Assembly (NCBI GenBank): GCA_964611645.1
Contig: CAZTAO010000037.1
Span: 1 to 47,437, forward strand
Source of the DNA: CAZTAO01 sp964611645
GTDB taxonomy: Bacteria; Armatimonadota; UBA5829
DNA length: 47,437 nt
Direction of reading: 5' to 3'
Both the position numbers and the translations under genes were made by a program. Every line of letters starts with the position of its first letter. The stretch's first letter is position 1. A model generated the notes under the pieces. It ran no database searches. It had not been told where the DNA came from and was given only the letters and a program-made list of their open reading frames with translations. Positions 23,381 to 31,459 of this stretch are shown piece after piece.

Positions 23381-24076
23381 ATGCCAACAACCGAAACGGG
23401 TCGCCAAGGTCCTGAGCCGGGTGGGGCGCAAGCGCCTGCCCCAAGGACCAGTTGGCTGGCTATTGCTTCTCTGGTCCTGGGGATAATGGGAGTGCCTAGC
23501 ATGGGCCTTACTGCGGTGGTGGGGCTCGCGCTGGGCATTACGGGGCTTGTCGAGATAACAGGGAGCAGAGGCAGACTGAGGGGTCACGGCCTGGCAGTCG
23601 CAGGTATCGTTCTATCGGTCCTGGCCATCTTTGTCATAGCATACCCCGTCTTCGTTAAGGTGCGTGAGCAGGGGAGACAGCAAACGTGCCTGGCCAACCT
23701 CAAGAGCATCTCGCTGGGGGCGATGCAGTATGCTCAGGATTACGACGGCAAGTTCCCCCCCACAGCCGACTGGAACGCCGTGCTCTTGCCATACTATAGG
23801 AGCAGCCAGGTCCTCAGGTGCCCATCCGCGGGTTGGCGAAGCGCACCCGGCTACGCCATGAACAAAAGCCTCGGGTCTGTCTCGCTGAAGACAGTCGCCG
23901 CGCCGGCAGAAACCGCCGGAATCTACGAGTCTATTCCCGGCAAAGACCAGGCCGGGGGCATTGAACTCCTGCCAGTTCCAGGCAGACACATCGGAGGCAA
24001 CAACGTGGGCTTCGCCGATGGTCACGTGAAGTGGCGCAGCGATGCGAACTACGGGGAGATCAGGTGGAAGCCATAG
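23381..24076 (+). CDS. DUF4190-like / H-X9-DG protein, array copy 1
   Basis: 231 residues. After a Pro-rich start come two membrane helices (SWLAIASLVLGIMGVPSMGL..VVGLALGITGLVEI) like DUF4190, a third (HGLAVAGIVLSVLAIFVIAYPVFV), then a domain seen in prepilin-like DUF1559 proteins: CLANLKSISLGAMQYAQDYD, GKFPPTADWNAVLLPYY, VLRCPSAGWRSAPGYAMNKSL, GGIELLPVPGRH, and the end RHIGGNNVGFADGHVKWRS, a perfect H-X9-DG motif. It has no type IV prepilin N-terminus, so it is a membrane-anchored relative. The GGAGGTGTGAGTC leader follows the palindromes at 23240-23363. Confidence 0.87.
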   Translation: MPTTETGRQGPEPGGAQAPAPRTSWLAIASLVLGIMGVPSMGLTAVVGLALGITGLVEITGSRGRLRGHGLAVAGIVLSVLAIFVIAYPVFVKVREQGRQQTCLANLKSISLGAMQYAQDYDGKFPPTADWNAVLLPYYRSSQVLRCPSAGWRSAPGYAMNKSLGSVSLKTVAAPAETAGIYESIPGKDQAGGIELLPVPGRHIGGNNVGFADGHVKWRSDANYGEIRWKP

Positions 24077-24250
24077 CCGGGATAATAGAGGAGGGCATAG
24101 ACGATGCTAACGACGGAAACGGGTTCCCAGAGTCCTGAGTCGCCTGGGGAGCAAGACTCTCCCCCAAGGACGAGCAGGTTGGCTATTGCTTCGCTTATTT
24201 TGGCGGCGTTGGGGTTCTTTTCCTTGGGGCTGACTGCGATAGTCGGGTTC
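24041..24250 (+). repeat. 210-bp perfect direct repeat (first copy; second at 24761-24970)
   Basis: Bases 24041-24250 are identical to 24761-24970, exactly 720 bases apart. The tract covers the end of one array gene, the 27-base spacer with its ribosome binding site, and the first 49 codons of the next. The flanking parts of the two genes differ clearly, so the identity reflects a recent conversion or unequal exchange. Confidence 0.95.
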
Positions 24251-24796
24251 GTTCTGGGTATCATAAGCCTCATCCAGATTCGCCGGAGCGAGGGCAGATT
24301 GGTCGGCAGGGACGCGGCGATCACCGGGATTGTCTTCTCGTTGCTGATCCCGGTCTTTTTCTACCCCGTGTACATGATGGCCCGTGAGAAGAGTCGGCAG
24401 TCCACGTGCCTCAGCAACCTCAAGAGCATATCGCTGGGGGCGATGCAGTATGCTCAGGACTACGACGACAAGTTCCCTCCCACAGCCAACTGGAATGCAG
24501 TGCTCTTGCCATACTATAGGAGCAGCCAGGTCCTCAGGTGCCCATCCGCGGGCTGGAGAAGCATGCCCGGTTACGCCATGAACAAAAGCCTCGGGTCTGT
24601 CTCGCTGAAGAAAGCCGCAGCACCAGCAGAGACCGCTGGAATATTCGAGTCCATTCCCGGCAAAGATCAGGCAGGCGGTATCGAACTGCTGCCCATTCCA
24701 GGCAGGCACTACAGCGGCAGCAGCATAGGCTTTGCCGACGGTCATGTGAAATGGCGCAGGGATGCGAACTACGGGGAGATCAGGTGGAAGCCATAG
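24104..24796 (+). CDS. DUF4190-like / H-X9-DG protein, array copy 2
   Basis: 230 residues with the same design as copy 1: helices RLAIASLILAALGFFSLGLT and AIVGFVLGIISLIQI, a third (GIVFSLLIPVFFYPVYMM), CLSNLKSISLGAMQYAQDYD, VLRCPSAGWRSMPGYAMNKSL, and RHYSGSSIGFADGHVKWRR with the H-X9-DG end intact. The N-terminal 49 codons are identical in DNA to those of the next copy. AGAGGAGGGCATAGACG precedes the ATG, and the same leader is used by the next two copies. Probably secreted-side, possibly a partner of a pilus or secretion apparatus, but no pilin machinery is nearby. Confidence 0.87.
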   Translation: MLTTETGSQSPESPGEQDSPPRTSRLAIASLILAALGFFSLGLTAIVGFVLGIISLIQIRRSEGRLVGRDAAITGIVFSLLIPVFFYPVYMMAREKSRQSTCLSNLKSISLGAMQYAQDYDDKFPPTANWNAVLLPYYRSSQVLRCPSAGWRSMPGYAMNKSLGSVSLKKAAAPAETAGIFESIPGKDQAGGIELLPIPGRHYSGSSIGFADGHVKWRRDANYGEIRWKP

Positions 24797-24970
24797 CCGG
24801 GATAATAGAGGAGGGCATAGACGATGCTAACGACGGAAACGGGTTCCCAGAGTCCTGAGTCGCCTGGGGAGCAAGACTCTCCCCCAAGGACGAGCAGGTT
24901 GGCTATTGCTTCGCTTATTTTGGCGGCGTTGGGGTTCTTTTCCTTGGGGCTGACTGCGATAGTCGGGTTC
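24761..24970 (+). repeat. 210-bp perfect direct repeat (second copy)
   Basis: Identical to 24041-24250. It supplies the leader and membrane-anchor codons of the frameshifted array copy. Confidence 0.95.
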
Positions 24971-25515
24971 TTTCTGGGCATAGTCAGCCTTGTTCAGATA
25001 CGCAGGAGCGGCGGCAAGTTGCTGGGCGGAGCCGAGGCGATTGCCGGGATAATAATCCCAATCGTGTTCGCTATACTCCTCTACCCAGCGTTCATGACGG
25101 CCCACGAGAAGCAGCAGCAGGTAACGTGTCTCAGCAACCTCAAGAGCATCTCGCTGGGGACAATGCAGTATGCCCAAGACTATGACGGCAGGTTCCCTCC
25201 CACAGCCAACTGGAACGCCGTGCTCTTGCCATACTATAGGAGCAGTGTGTCCTCAGGTGCCCATCGACTGCTCGGAAGAGTGAGCCTGGTTACGCCATGA
25301 ACAAGAGCCTGGGGTCTGTCTTGCCAAAGACAGTCGCCGAGCCTGCGAAGACCGCAGGAATCTTCGAGTCCATTCCCGCCAAAGACCAGGCAGGCGGGCC
25401 GGAACTGCTCCCCGTTCCAGGCAGGCACAGCGGAGGCAACAACATAGGCTGCGCCGATGGTCACGTGACTTGGCGCAGTGATGTGAACTACAGCTCGATC
25501 CACTGGGAGCCGTAG
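24824..25515 (+). pseudogene. DUF4190-like / H-X9-DG protein, array copy 3, frameshifted
   Basis: The reading frame of copy 2 is followed to about 25245 (LLPYYRSS). There AGCAGTGTGTCC replaces AGCAGCCAGGTCC, a net loss of one base. The first frame then ends at TGA 25300, while the rest (MNKSLGSVLPKTVAE up to RHSGGNNIGCADGHVTW) continues from ATG 25297. The two parts overlap as ATGA, so a split two-protein version cannot be excluded. The second half has some altered residues (CADGHVTW for FADGHVKW), which fits relaxed selection. A sequencing error is possible. Confidence 0.8.
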
Positions 25516-25542
25516 CCGGGATAATAGAGGAGGGCATAGACG

Positions 25543-26232
25543 ATGGAAACAACCGAAACTGATCCCCAAAGTCCCAAACCTGTTGTGCAGCATTCTCCTA
25601 CCCCAAGGACAAGCGGACTGGCAACAGCCTCGCTGGTCCTGGCGATACTTGGGCCGTTCTCTGTCTTCCTCACCACGCTGCCCGCAGTAGTTCTGGGAGT
25701 TGTCAGCCTGATTCAGATACGAAGGAATAGGGCCAAGTTGGTTGGCGGAGGTATGGCAATCGCGGGCATAGTTATCTCCGTGTTGGTCGTTGTGATCTTG
25801 TATCCGTGGTTCATATTAGGGCGTGAGACCGGGAGGGAGGCCGAGTGCAGCAGCAACCTGAAGATGGTGTCTCTAGCGCTGCTACAGTATGCCGATGACT
25901 ACAACGAAAGATTTCCTCCTACTGCCGGGTGGAATCAGGCGATATACCCATACACCAAGAGCAGCCGTGTTCTCACTTGCCCTACGGCCCACTCCAAACT
26001 ACCAGCCTATGCGATGAACAAAAGCCTCGGATCTGTTTCGCTGAAGAGCGTCCAGTCGCCAAAGGAAACTGCCGAAATCTATGAGTCTGTTCCCGGTGTC
26101 AACCAAGCTGGTGGCCCGGAATTGCTCCCTGTCCCAGGAAGGCATCTCGGCCACAACTTCATAGGCTTCGCCGATGGCCACGTGAGTGGACGTGGAGATG
26201 GCAATTACAGCTCGATCAGGTGGAAGCCGTAG
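25543..26232 (+). CDS. DUF4190-like / H-X9-DG protein, array copy 4
   Basis: 229 residues, the most diverged of the tandem copies but with every landmark: GLATASLVLAILGPFSVFLT and AVVLGVVSLIQI helices, GGGMAIAGIVISVLVVVILYPWFI, CSSNLKMVSLALLQYADDYN, ERFPPTAGWNQAIYPYTKSS, VLTCPTAHSKLPAYAMNKSL, GGPELLPVPGRHLGHNFIGF then ADGHVSG. The H-X9-DG end is complete. It uses the same spacer and AGGAGGG leader as copies 2 and 3. Its C-terminal half is closest to the RING-like paralogue at 29759-30682 (YTKSS/YMKSS, AHSKLPAYAMNKSL/AHNDLPSYALNKSL). Confidence 0.87.
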   Translation: METTETDPQSPKPVVQHSPTPRTSGLATASLVLAILGPFSVFLTTLPAVVLGVVSLIQIRRNRAKLVGGGMAIAGIVISVLVVVILYPWFILGRETGREAECSSNLKMVSLALLQYADDYNERFPPTAGWNQAIYPYTKSSRVLTCPTAHSKLPAYAMNKSLGSVSLKSVQSPKETAEIYESVPGVNQAGGPELLPVPGRHLGHNFIGFADGHVSGRGDGNYSSIRWKP

Positions 26233-26239
26233 GCACGCG

Positions 26240-26391
26240 CTATGCTGCGGGAACGTCGATCTGCACTATCCTTCGCAGAACACAATGTAAGTTCCCGCAG
26301 CCTCGTACATTTGGGTGTAGGTGGTGGCTGCGGGAACTTACGCTGGCGCTGACTTGAGGGCTTCGTGCAGAATGTCGTTCCCGCAGCATAG
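26240..26391. repeat. About 153-bp palindromic element, solo copy
   Basis: It begins CTATGCTGCGGGAACG and ends CGTTCCCGCAGCATAG, its reverse complement. An inner pair, TAAGTTCCCGCAGCC and GGCTGCGGGAACTTA, can also fold. The same element occurs at 30688-30841 and 31483-31636 around the RAYT gene. A partial copy (26396-26440) follows directly. Confidence 0.85.
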
Positions 26392-26447
26392 TGAACTATC
26401 CTTAGCAGAGCAAGAGCTAAGTTCCTGCAGCCTCGTATTCCGCGCCA

Positions 26448-27671
26448 TTACCTCTTCAGCCCCAGTCTCAGGTCCGCCATATTTCTCGGGGCGCGCAGGA
26501 AGAAATATACCGCCAAGCCCATATAGGCCCAGGCGAAAATGCGGTGCATGTTTTCCGGATGCAGGCCGGCAAGGGTATGGCCGGGCAGGGCGTTGACCAT
26601 CAGTGGGGACATAAGTTGCCCGGCAAACAAAGCAAATAGCAGAATGGCGTTACCCAGAGACAGCCTCAGAGTTGCCACCAGGACCACAGCCATCAGCGAT
26701 TGCGCCGCCGTAAGATATATCTCCCCCATCTGGAAAGATCCGAACGGGATAGGGTGATCCAGTGTGCCCGCTGAGACCGCGTATACCCCCGGAATCATTC
26801 CCACCAGCAGGGTCCATTGGTTGAGCTTGGCTGAGACCAGGCTGCCCAGCGCTATGCTGCCATGCCCACGCAGAGCGAACATGATCGCAACCACAAACTC
26901 AGGCATCTCCGACGCCAGCGGGGCCAGCCATTGCACAAGCAGAAACTCGTTGATCCCCATCACCTTGCCTGTGCCGATCAGCCCCTCGCAGAACGCTTCC
27001 GCGTTGGCGAGTATGGCTCCGGCGGCGAATGAGAACAGGATCACGATCAGCACCCGCCGGGGGACCTTCGGCAGACTGGCGACCAGCACAGCGGGGCCTT
27101 CTATTTCGCAGTCCTCGCACGGCCGCTTGGCCGCAATTATCACATACCACACGAAAAGCCCCAGGAACACAATTGCGTCTATCCAGGTAAGGGCGCCCTT
27201 GGCAACCACCACCAGCGCATACACCGTGGCCAGGGCCAGGAAGAAGATCTCCGTCCTCCGTTCCTTCTCCAGAGTCACAGCCTTTCGTGTTCTGATATAC
27301 GCGATCACTGCAATCAGAGCCCACGCGACGCCGATCAGCAGGCGGTTCGCGCCTGTCATGTTAGCTATGGCGTAGTTGGCGTAGTCGCTCTCCGGGTATT
27401 GGCCGGCCTGCCAGGTGAAGTACATGTCGACCGCATATTCCGGCAGCACGGCGATGAGGGCCACGACAGCCAGCGCAAGCGTTTGGGAGATATCCTTCTG
27501 AGCGGCGTCGCACGCCCACAGGAGGATGAATGACGCGCCCATTATGGCCGTGCCCGCCAGTATCGCCTGAAGCTGATGACCCAGGTGAATTCCGGCCAGG
27601 TGAACGTATATACCGGGGATAGCGACCGAGACCGCGAGAATGTATGGGGCTATTTGTTTAGTTCTGACCAT
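26448..27671 (-). CDS. CaCA-family (sodium/calcium exchanger-like) cation antiporter, possible Mn2+ exporter
   Basis: 407 residues with about ten or more membrane helices. Two inverted alpha-repeats carry the ion-binding acidic residues: VVALIAVLPEYAVDMYF in the first half and WLAPLASEMPEFVVAIMFAL in the second, each with the Pro-Glu core of the family. A cytoplasmic loop contains RPCEDCEIEG. GAGGGAGATTA precedes ATG 27671; the open frame extends eight codons further. A yybP-ykoY riboswitch lies directly upstream, and since that RNA senses Mn2+ the transported ion may well be Mn2+ rather than Ca2+. That last step is inference. Confidence 0.88.
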   Translation of the reverse strand: MVRTKQIAPYILAVSVAIPGIYVHLAGIHLGHQLQAILAGTAIMGASFILLWACDAAQKDISQTLALAVVALIAVLPEYAVDMYFTWQAGQYPESDYANYAIANMTGANRLLIGVAWALIAVIAYIRTRKAVTLEKERRTEIFFLALATVYALVVVAKGALTWIDAIVFLGLFVWYVIIAAKRPCEDCEIEGPAVLVASLPKVPRRVLIVILFSFAAGAILANAEAFCEGLIGTGKVMGINEFLLVQWLAPLASEMPEFVVAIMFALRGHGSIALGSLVSAKLNQWTLLVGMIPGVYAVSAGTLDHPIPFGSFQMGEIYLTAAQSLMAVVLVATLRLSLGNAILLFALFAGQLMSPLMVNALPGHTLAGLHPENMHRIFAWAYMGLAVYFFLRAPRNMADLRLGLKR

Positions 27672-27721
27672 TAATCTCCCTCGCACGCGTGCCAAAGACC
27701 CTGGTCACGCGCATCTTATGC

Positions 27722-27837
27722 ACGGGGCCAAAGGTCTCACACCCGGAGGAATTCCGGTCAGGAGGCCACGAAGCAAGCTTCGAGGTATGTTGACCTGCCT
27801 GGGACCGACAGCGCGGTCCTGTTACTCCCCTTCAGCG
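27722..27837 (-). ncRNA. yybP-ykoY (manganese) riboswitch
   Basis: Read on the minus strand, the landmarks of this class occur in order: GAAGGGGAGTAAC (around 27834-27821), GTCAACATACCTCG (27794-27781), a variable hairpin (27780-27745), and GTGTGAGACCTTTGGCC at the end (27742-27726). P1 forms between GAAGG and CCTTT. The downstream leader to the ATG contains GCACGCGTGC and other short inverted repeats that could mask or free the ribosome binding site. Known members bind Mn2+ and turn on manganese efflux genes. Confidence 0.85.
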
Positions 27838-27950
27838 GACTAACACTGCCAGTTTAGCATCCAGGCAGGGTGGTGTCAAACCGGCGGCGGAGAGCGGAAA
27901 GCGGAAAGTAGAAAGCAGATTCCTCACTGCGGTTCGGAATGACGTGCGCT

Positions 27951-29597
27951 TTACTTTGCCTTACGGGCCATCAGTCGCACTGGCCTCCAGATTCCTCCTG
28001 CCAGCACTGAGTTATATACCCGGACCGTGATGGTGTTGAACTTGCCGGGGGTGATGAGTTTGTCCACCGGGATCAGGAAGCGCTTGTCCCAGAGGGCCTG
28101 CCCTTTGCCGTGCCTGCCTGCCGGCTTCCCATTGACCCAGACCTGCGCCTCTTCATCCACAGCCCCGAATGCCAAAAACAGCTTCCTGCCTTTTGCCGAC
28201 GCGGGCACGTCCACCACCACTCGGTACCACGCCCTGGCGACATACTGCGTGCCTAACTGCTCGTCCCAGAACTTGTTTACGTCTATGGGTCTCCACTCTC
28301 CCAGGTCCAGGCCCGGCTTGAACCATTGGTTTTTGCCGCCGACGTTATCCGGGTCCGTGCGGAAACGCCAGTTCCTGGTGATGTCCAGTATCTGGTCGTA
28401 GTCTTTCCACAGGTCCGCAAACACTGCCTCGCTCTCCGGGGGCGCGGCAGCGGCGATCTTGTCGTTTCCGGCTTTGAAGCTCGCCAGGATGGTGGGGTTG
28501 ACCTGGAGGTCCTGGCTGCGGGTGAATATCCAGTAGCCGTCACTGTGAGTGGCGAGGTCGTTCACCTGCTGGGCCAGCTTCGCCGGTGGGTGCTGTTCAA
28601 GATACAGGCCGGGGACGTAGACCACATCTCCCACACACTCAAAGTGCTCGCGACGGGCGTCGGTGTGGGGGCCGTATCCCATTTCATACTCCGGCGATTC
28701 GGTCCACACCACAGCCGGGCGTTTCGGAGTCTTCAGCCCAACCAGCAGGCCGTGGAGGAAGTAGTTCTCATTGGGTCCCGGACCGATGTCGTTCTTGTAC
28801 CAGTTCATCAGTCCCAGCAGGAGGTCCGGGTTGATGGCGTGGACCTGCTTCTCCAGTTGCCGTGCCTGCTCCGCAACTCTGTCCCGAAGCCGGAGGTTGT
28901 ACTGCAGGCCAAGCTTGTGCTTCTCGACCCACGCGTACCTGTCCTGCCACCTGATGTCCGCCACGCCCTTGCCCTCGGGAGTGTGCTTGAGGAAGTCGGC
29001 GAAGCAGTCGTCGCACATGCACGGGCCGACGTCCATATAGAAGCTTACAGGAATTGCGGGCTTGGTGGTGAGGGGACCGTATAATTCTGCGTCCAGGATG
29101 ATACCATCGAGGGCTTTGTCCTTCGCGCTCAGCTTGGCCATCTCCAGGAAACTCGGCGCGATCCACTCAGACCAGTACTTGCTGTCAGCCGGGCAGAGTA
29201 TCGCCGTATGCGGGCCGGTATCTCGTTGAACGAACGCTCGATAGGTGCTCATAGCCTTGGGACCCGCGCCGCCGGGGCCGTGGATAGCCTCTGCGTATGC
29301 CAGGTAGTCGAACCAGATGGTGGCGAAGAAATGGAGGTTATTCTGCTTTGCCAGGGCCGCCCACTTGTCGTAATGGTCGGCACCGTTGCAGAAGGCTATG
29401 AAGAGGGTGTTGAAGCCGGCTTCGCTGACCTTTTGCGGCAGGTCCGCCGAGTCCCACTGGCTCATATACATGGCTCTGATCTTGTCTTTGGATATCCACT
29501 CCGGCACACCCGCGCGGGACGGTGCGGCCTCTATCGCGGACGTAAGGAGCAGGCAAGCAAGGCCGGGAAGTAGCAGGGCTTTCAGCAAGGCTCTCAT
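27951..29597 (-). CDS. Secreted TIM-barrel plus jelly-roll protein (glycoside-hydrolase-like)
   Basis: 548 residues with a signal peptide (MRALLKALLLPGLACLLLTS). Residues 30-400 look like a (beta/alpha)8 barrel (IRAMYMSQWDSADLPQKVSE, GFNTLFIAFCNGADHYDKW, DGIILDAELYGP, YWIFTRSQDL). The Asp/Glu pair in LDAELYG could be catalytic. The last 120 residues form a GH2-type sugar-binding jelly roll (AWYRVVVDVPASAKGRKLFL, EAQVWVNGKPAGRHGKG, FNTITVRVYN, GIWRPVRLMA). It probably binds or cleaves an extracellular polysaccharide. AAGGAAATACC precedes the ATG, and CTTGTACAAG (29624-29633) lies upstream. Confidence 0.78.
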   Translation of the reverse strand: MRALLKALLLPGLACLLLTSAIEAAPSRAGVPEWISKDKIRAMYMSQWDSADLPQKVSEAGFNTLFIAFCNGADHYDKWAALAKQNNLHFFATIWFDYLAYAEAIHGPGGAGPKAMSTYRAFVQRDTGPHTAILCPADSKYWSEWIAPSFLEMAKLSAKDKALDGIILDAELYGPLTTKPAIPVSFYMDVGPCMCDDCFADFLKHTPEGKGVADIRWQDRYAWVEKHKLGLQYNLRLRDRVAEQARQLEKQVHAINPDLLLGLMNWYKNDIGPGPNENYFLHGLLVGLKTPKRPAVVWTESPEYEMGYGPHTDARREHFECVGDVVYVPGLYLEQHPPAKLAQQVNDLATHSDGYWIFTRSQDLQVNPTILASFKAGNDKIAAAAPPESEAVFADLWKDYDQILDITRNWRFRTDPDNVGGKNQWFKPGLDLGEWRPIDVNKFWDEQLGTQYVARAWYRVVVDVPASAKGRKLFLAFGAVDEEAQVWVNGKPAGRHGKGQALWDKRFLIPVDKLITPGKFNTITVRVYNSVLAGGIWRPVRLMARKAK

Positions 29598-29694
29598 TTT
29601 GGTATTTCCTTGAGCGAAATGCGCTTGTACAAGTATTGCTCATGGGCTTGCCGGTTTCCTTCCTGGGCGGGAACCGCCGGGAATCGATGACCGC

Positions 29695-29723
29695 TTGACA
29701 GGCTCGCTTCAGGGGAATATCAT
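29695..29723 (+). promoter_or_regulatory. Sigma70-type promoter of the RING-like H-X9-DG gene
   Basis: TTGACA (29695-29700), a 17-base spacer and TATCAT (29718-29723), 35 bases before the ATG at 29759. Confidence 0.8.
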
Positions 29724-29758
29724 TCACTCAACCATCCGGGTTCAAAAGGAGACAGATC

Positions 29759-30682
29759 ATGCCTACAGTTACTGCGGGTCCTCAGGAAATCGGTAAGAAC
29801 TGTCCTTGCTGCCAATTGCCCATCAATCCGGGAGAGCAGGTGGAAGTATGCGTGGCCTGCGGCGTCCCGCATCACCAGGAGTGCTGGCAGCGCAACCGGG
29901 GCTGCGCTACATTCGGCTGCCAACAGGCCGGAAGCGCTGGGCCGGTGTATAGCGGCCAGCCTGCGTATCAGGGGCAGCCGGGACAGCCCCCCGCTGGCGC
30001 GCCGCCTTACGCGACGGGTGGGGTGCAAGCCGTCAGAACAAGCGGCCTGGCTATTGCCTCGCTGATTCTGGGCATACTGGGGTTTGTGTCAGCCGGGCTT
30101 ACCGCGCTGCCCGCGTTGGTGTTGGGCATTGTGGCCCTTGTCCAGATAAAGAAAGACAAAGCCAGACTCGGAGGGGAAGGCCTTGCCATCACCGGCATAG
30201 TCCTGTCCGGGATTATGGTGCTGCTCATTCCGATATTTGCCGCCATACTCTTCCCGGTGTTCTCAAAGGCGAGGTACAAGGCGGTCCAGGCGACGTGCAT
30301 GAGCAACCTGAAGCAGTCGTCCCTGGCGATGATGCAATATGTGCAGGACTATGACGAGAAATACCCCTCCGCAGCCAACTGGAACCAGGGGCTTGAACCG
30401 TATATGAAGAGCAGCGTCGTTCTCAGGTGCCCATCGGCCCACAATGACCTGCCGAGCTATGCCTTGAACAAGAGTCTGGCTTCTGTCGCCCTGAAGGGTG
30501 TCCGGTCACCCTCGGAGACTGTGGGAATCTACGACTCCATCCCCGGCGTGAACCTCTCCGGCGGCCCGGAGCTGCTGCCGGTCCCCGGCAGGCACGATGA
30601 CGGCAACAACATAGGCTTCGCCGACGGCCACGTGAAGTGGTACCGAGATGGCAGCTACGGGATGTTAGCCTGGCAGCCGTGA
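29759..30682 (+). CDS. RING-like Zn domain / DUF4190-like / H-X9-DG protein
   Basis: 307 residues. It starts with a zinc-binding module of the prokaryotic RING type: CPCCQLPINPG, then CVACGVPHHQECWQRN, then GCATFGC (Cys/His pairs at residues 18-60). A Gly/Pro/Gln-rich linker leads to DUF4190-type helices (RTSGLAIASLILGILGFVSA, ALPALVLGIVALVQI), a third helix, and the same soluble domain as the array at 23381-26232: CMSNLKQSSLAMMQYVQDYD, VLRCPSAHNDLPSYALNKSL, and RHDDGNNIGFADGHVKWYR with a perfect H-X9-DG motif. The extra cytoplasmic Zn module suggests this copy takes a signal or a partner from inside the cell. AAAAGGAGA precedes the ATG. Confidence 0.87.
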   Translation: MPTVTAGPQEIGKNCPCCQLPINPGEQVEVCVACGVPHHQECWQRNRGCATFGCQQAGSAGPVYSGQPAYQGQPGQPPAGAPPYATGGVQAVRTSGLAIASLILGILGFVSAGLTALPALVLGIVALVQIKKDKARLGGEGLAITGIVLSGIMVLLIPIFAAILFPVFSKARYKAVQATCMSNLKQSSLAMMQYVQDYDEKYPSAANWNQGLEPYMKSSVVLRCPSAHNDLPSYALNKSLASVALKGVRSPSETVGIYDSIPGVNLSGGPELLPVPGRHDDGNNIGFADGHVKWYRDGSYGMLAWQP

Positions 30683-30687
30683 CCGGG

Positions 30688-30841
30688 CTATGCTGCGGGA
30701 ACGTCGATTAGCACTATCTCCCGCAGAGCACAATGTAAGTTCCCGCAGCCTTGTACTCTGTGAGGCGTGGGTGGGGGCTGCGGGAACTCACGGTGGTGCA
30801 GACTTGTGGGCTCTGCGCGAGTTGTCGTTCCCGCAGCATAG
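30688..30841. repeat. About 153-bp palindromic element, left flank of the RAYT gene
   Basis: CTATGCTGCGGGAACG ... CGTTCCCGCAGCATAG with an inner TAAGTTCCCGCAGCC (30736-30750) and GGCTGCGGGAACT (30776-30788). Four arms of GCTGCGGGAAC alternate in orientation, so two small or one large hairpin can form. It begins five bases after the end of the previous gene. Confidence 0.88.
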
Positions 30842-30886
30842 TCACTTGGTGCGTATGCAGGCCTGCCTTGCTATGGTGGAACAGCA

Positions 30887-31441
30887 GTGAGCAATACCCG
30901 ATACCGCAATATATACATCGATGGCTGCAGTCACTTTTGTACGGCCGCCGTAGTGCAGCATCTGCCGGTATTTGCCGACAATGATCTGCGCCAGACTGTG
31001 CTCAGTTCGTGGGATAGTCAACGAAGCCGATGGAGCGTTGGGATTGAGGGATTTGTGATAATGCCGGAGCACTTTCACGTGCTAGTGAACGGCACTGCTG
31101 ATGGCGTCAGGAAGTTTATGCAATACTCTCTGGCGGAGACGTCACGCGAAGTATCTGCTTTCGTGCGCCTCAGAGCGAATGCTGGCGATGGTCGTTGCCG
31201 AGAATGGCTGGAAGTCTTGATGGACAAGGCAAATGGTTCCGCTCAGCACAAGGTGTGGAAAGAGCGGTTTCGTTGCATTGCGCTGAACCAGCCAGGGGCT
31301 GTAGCAACCAAGCTACAGTATATGCACCTCAACCCAGTGAAACGGGGTCTGGTCGTTTCACCTGAGGATTGGGCATGGTCAAGCTACTCGCATTACCACG
31401 GCGGAGAATGCACGCTGCGCATTGACTGTATTGGAACGTGA
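30887..31441 (+). CDS. rayT: REP-associated tyrosine transposase (RAYT, IS200-like Y1 family)
   Basis: 184 residues starting at GTG. The HUH motif is MPEHFHVLV (His62-Phe63-His64) and the catalytic Tyr145 lies in KLQYMHLNPVKRGLV, the typical RAYT ending with a WSSYSHYHG tail. RAYT proteins nick single-stranded DNA at palindromic REP-type hairpins. Here about 153-bp palindromic elements lie on both sides (30688-30841 and 31483-31636), an arrangement like the REPtrons of proteobacteria. The gene looks intact, so the elements could still be mobile. Confidence 0.9.
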   Translation: MSNTRYRNIYIDGCSHFCTAAVVQHLPVFADNDLRQTVLSSWDSQRSRWSVGIEGFVIMPEHFHVLVNGTADGVRKFMQYSLAETSREVSAFVRLRANAGDGRCREWLEVLMDKANGSAQHKVWKERFRCIALNQPGAVATKLQYMHLNPVKRGLVVSPEDWAWSSYSHYHGGECTLRIDCIGT

Positions 31442-31459
31442 ACCGGGCTGCTGGAGGCA

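Noticed and set aside
23381..26232. Type IV or type II pseudopilins
   Set aside because: The C-terminal H-X9-DG domain fits, but no N-terminal prepilin cleavage site (G followed by FTLIE-like) is present; the anchors are DUF4190-like hairpins.
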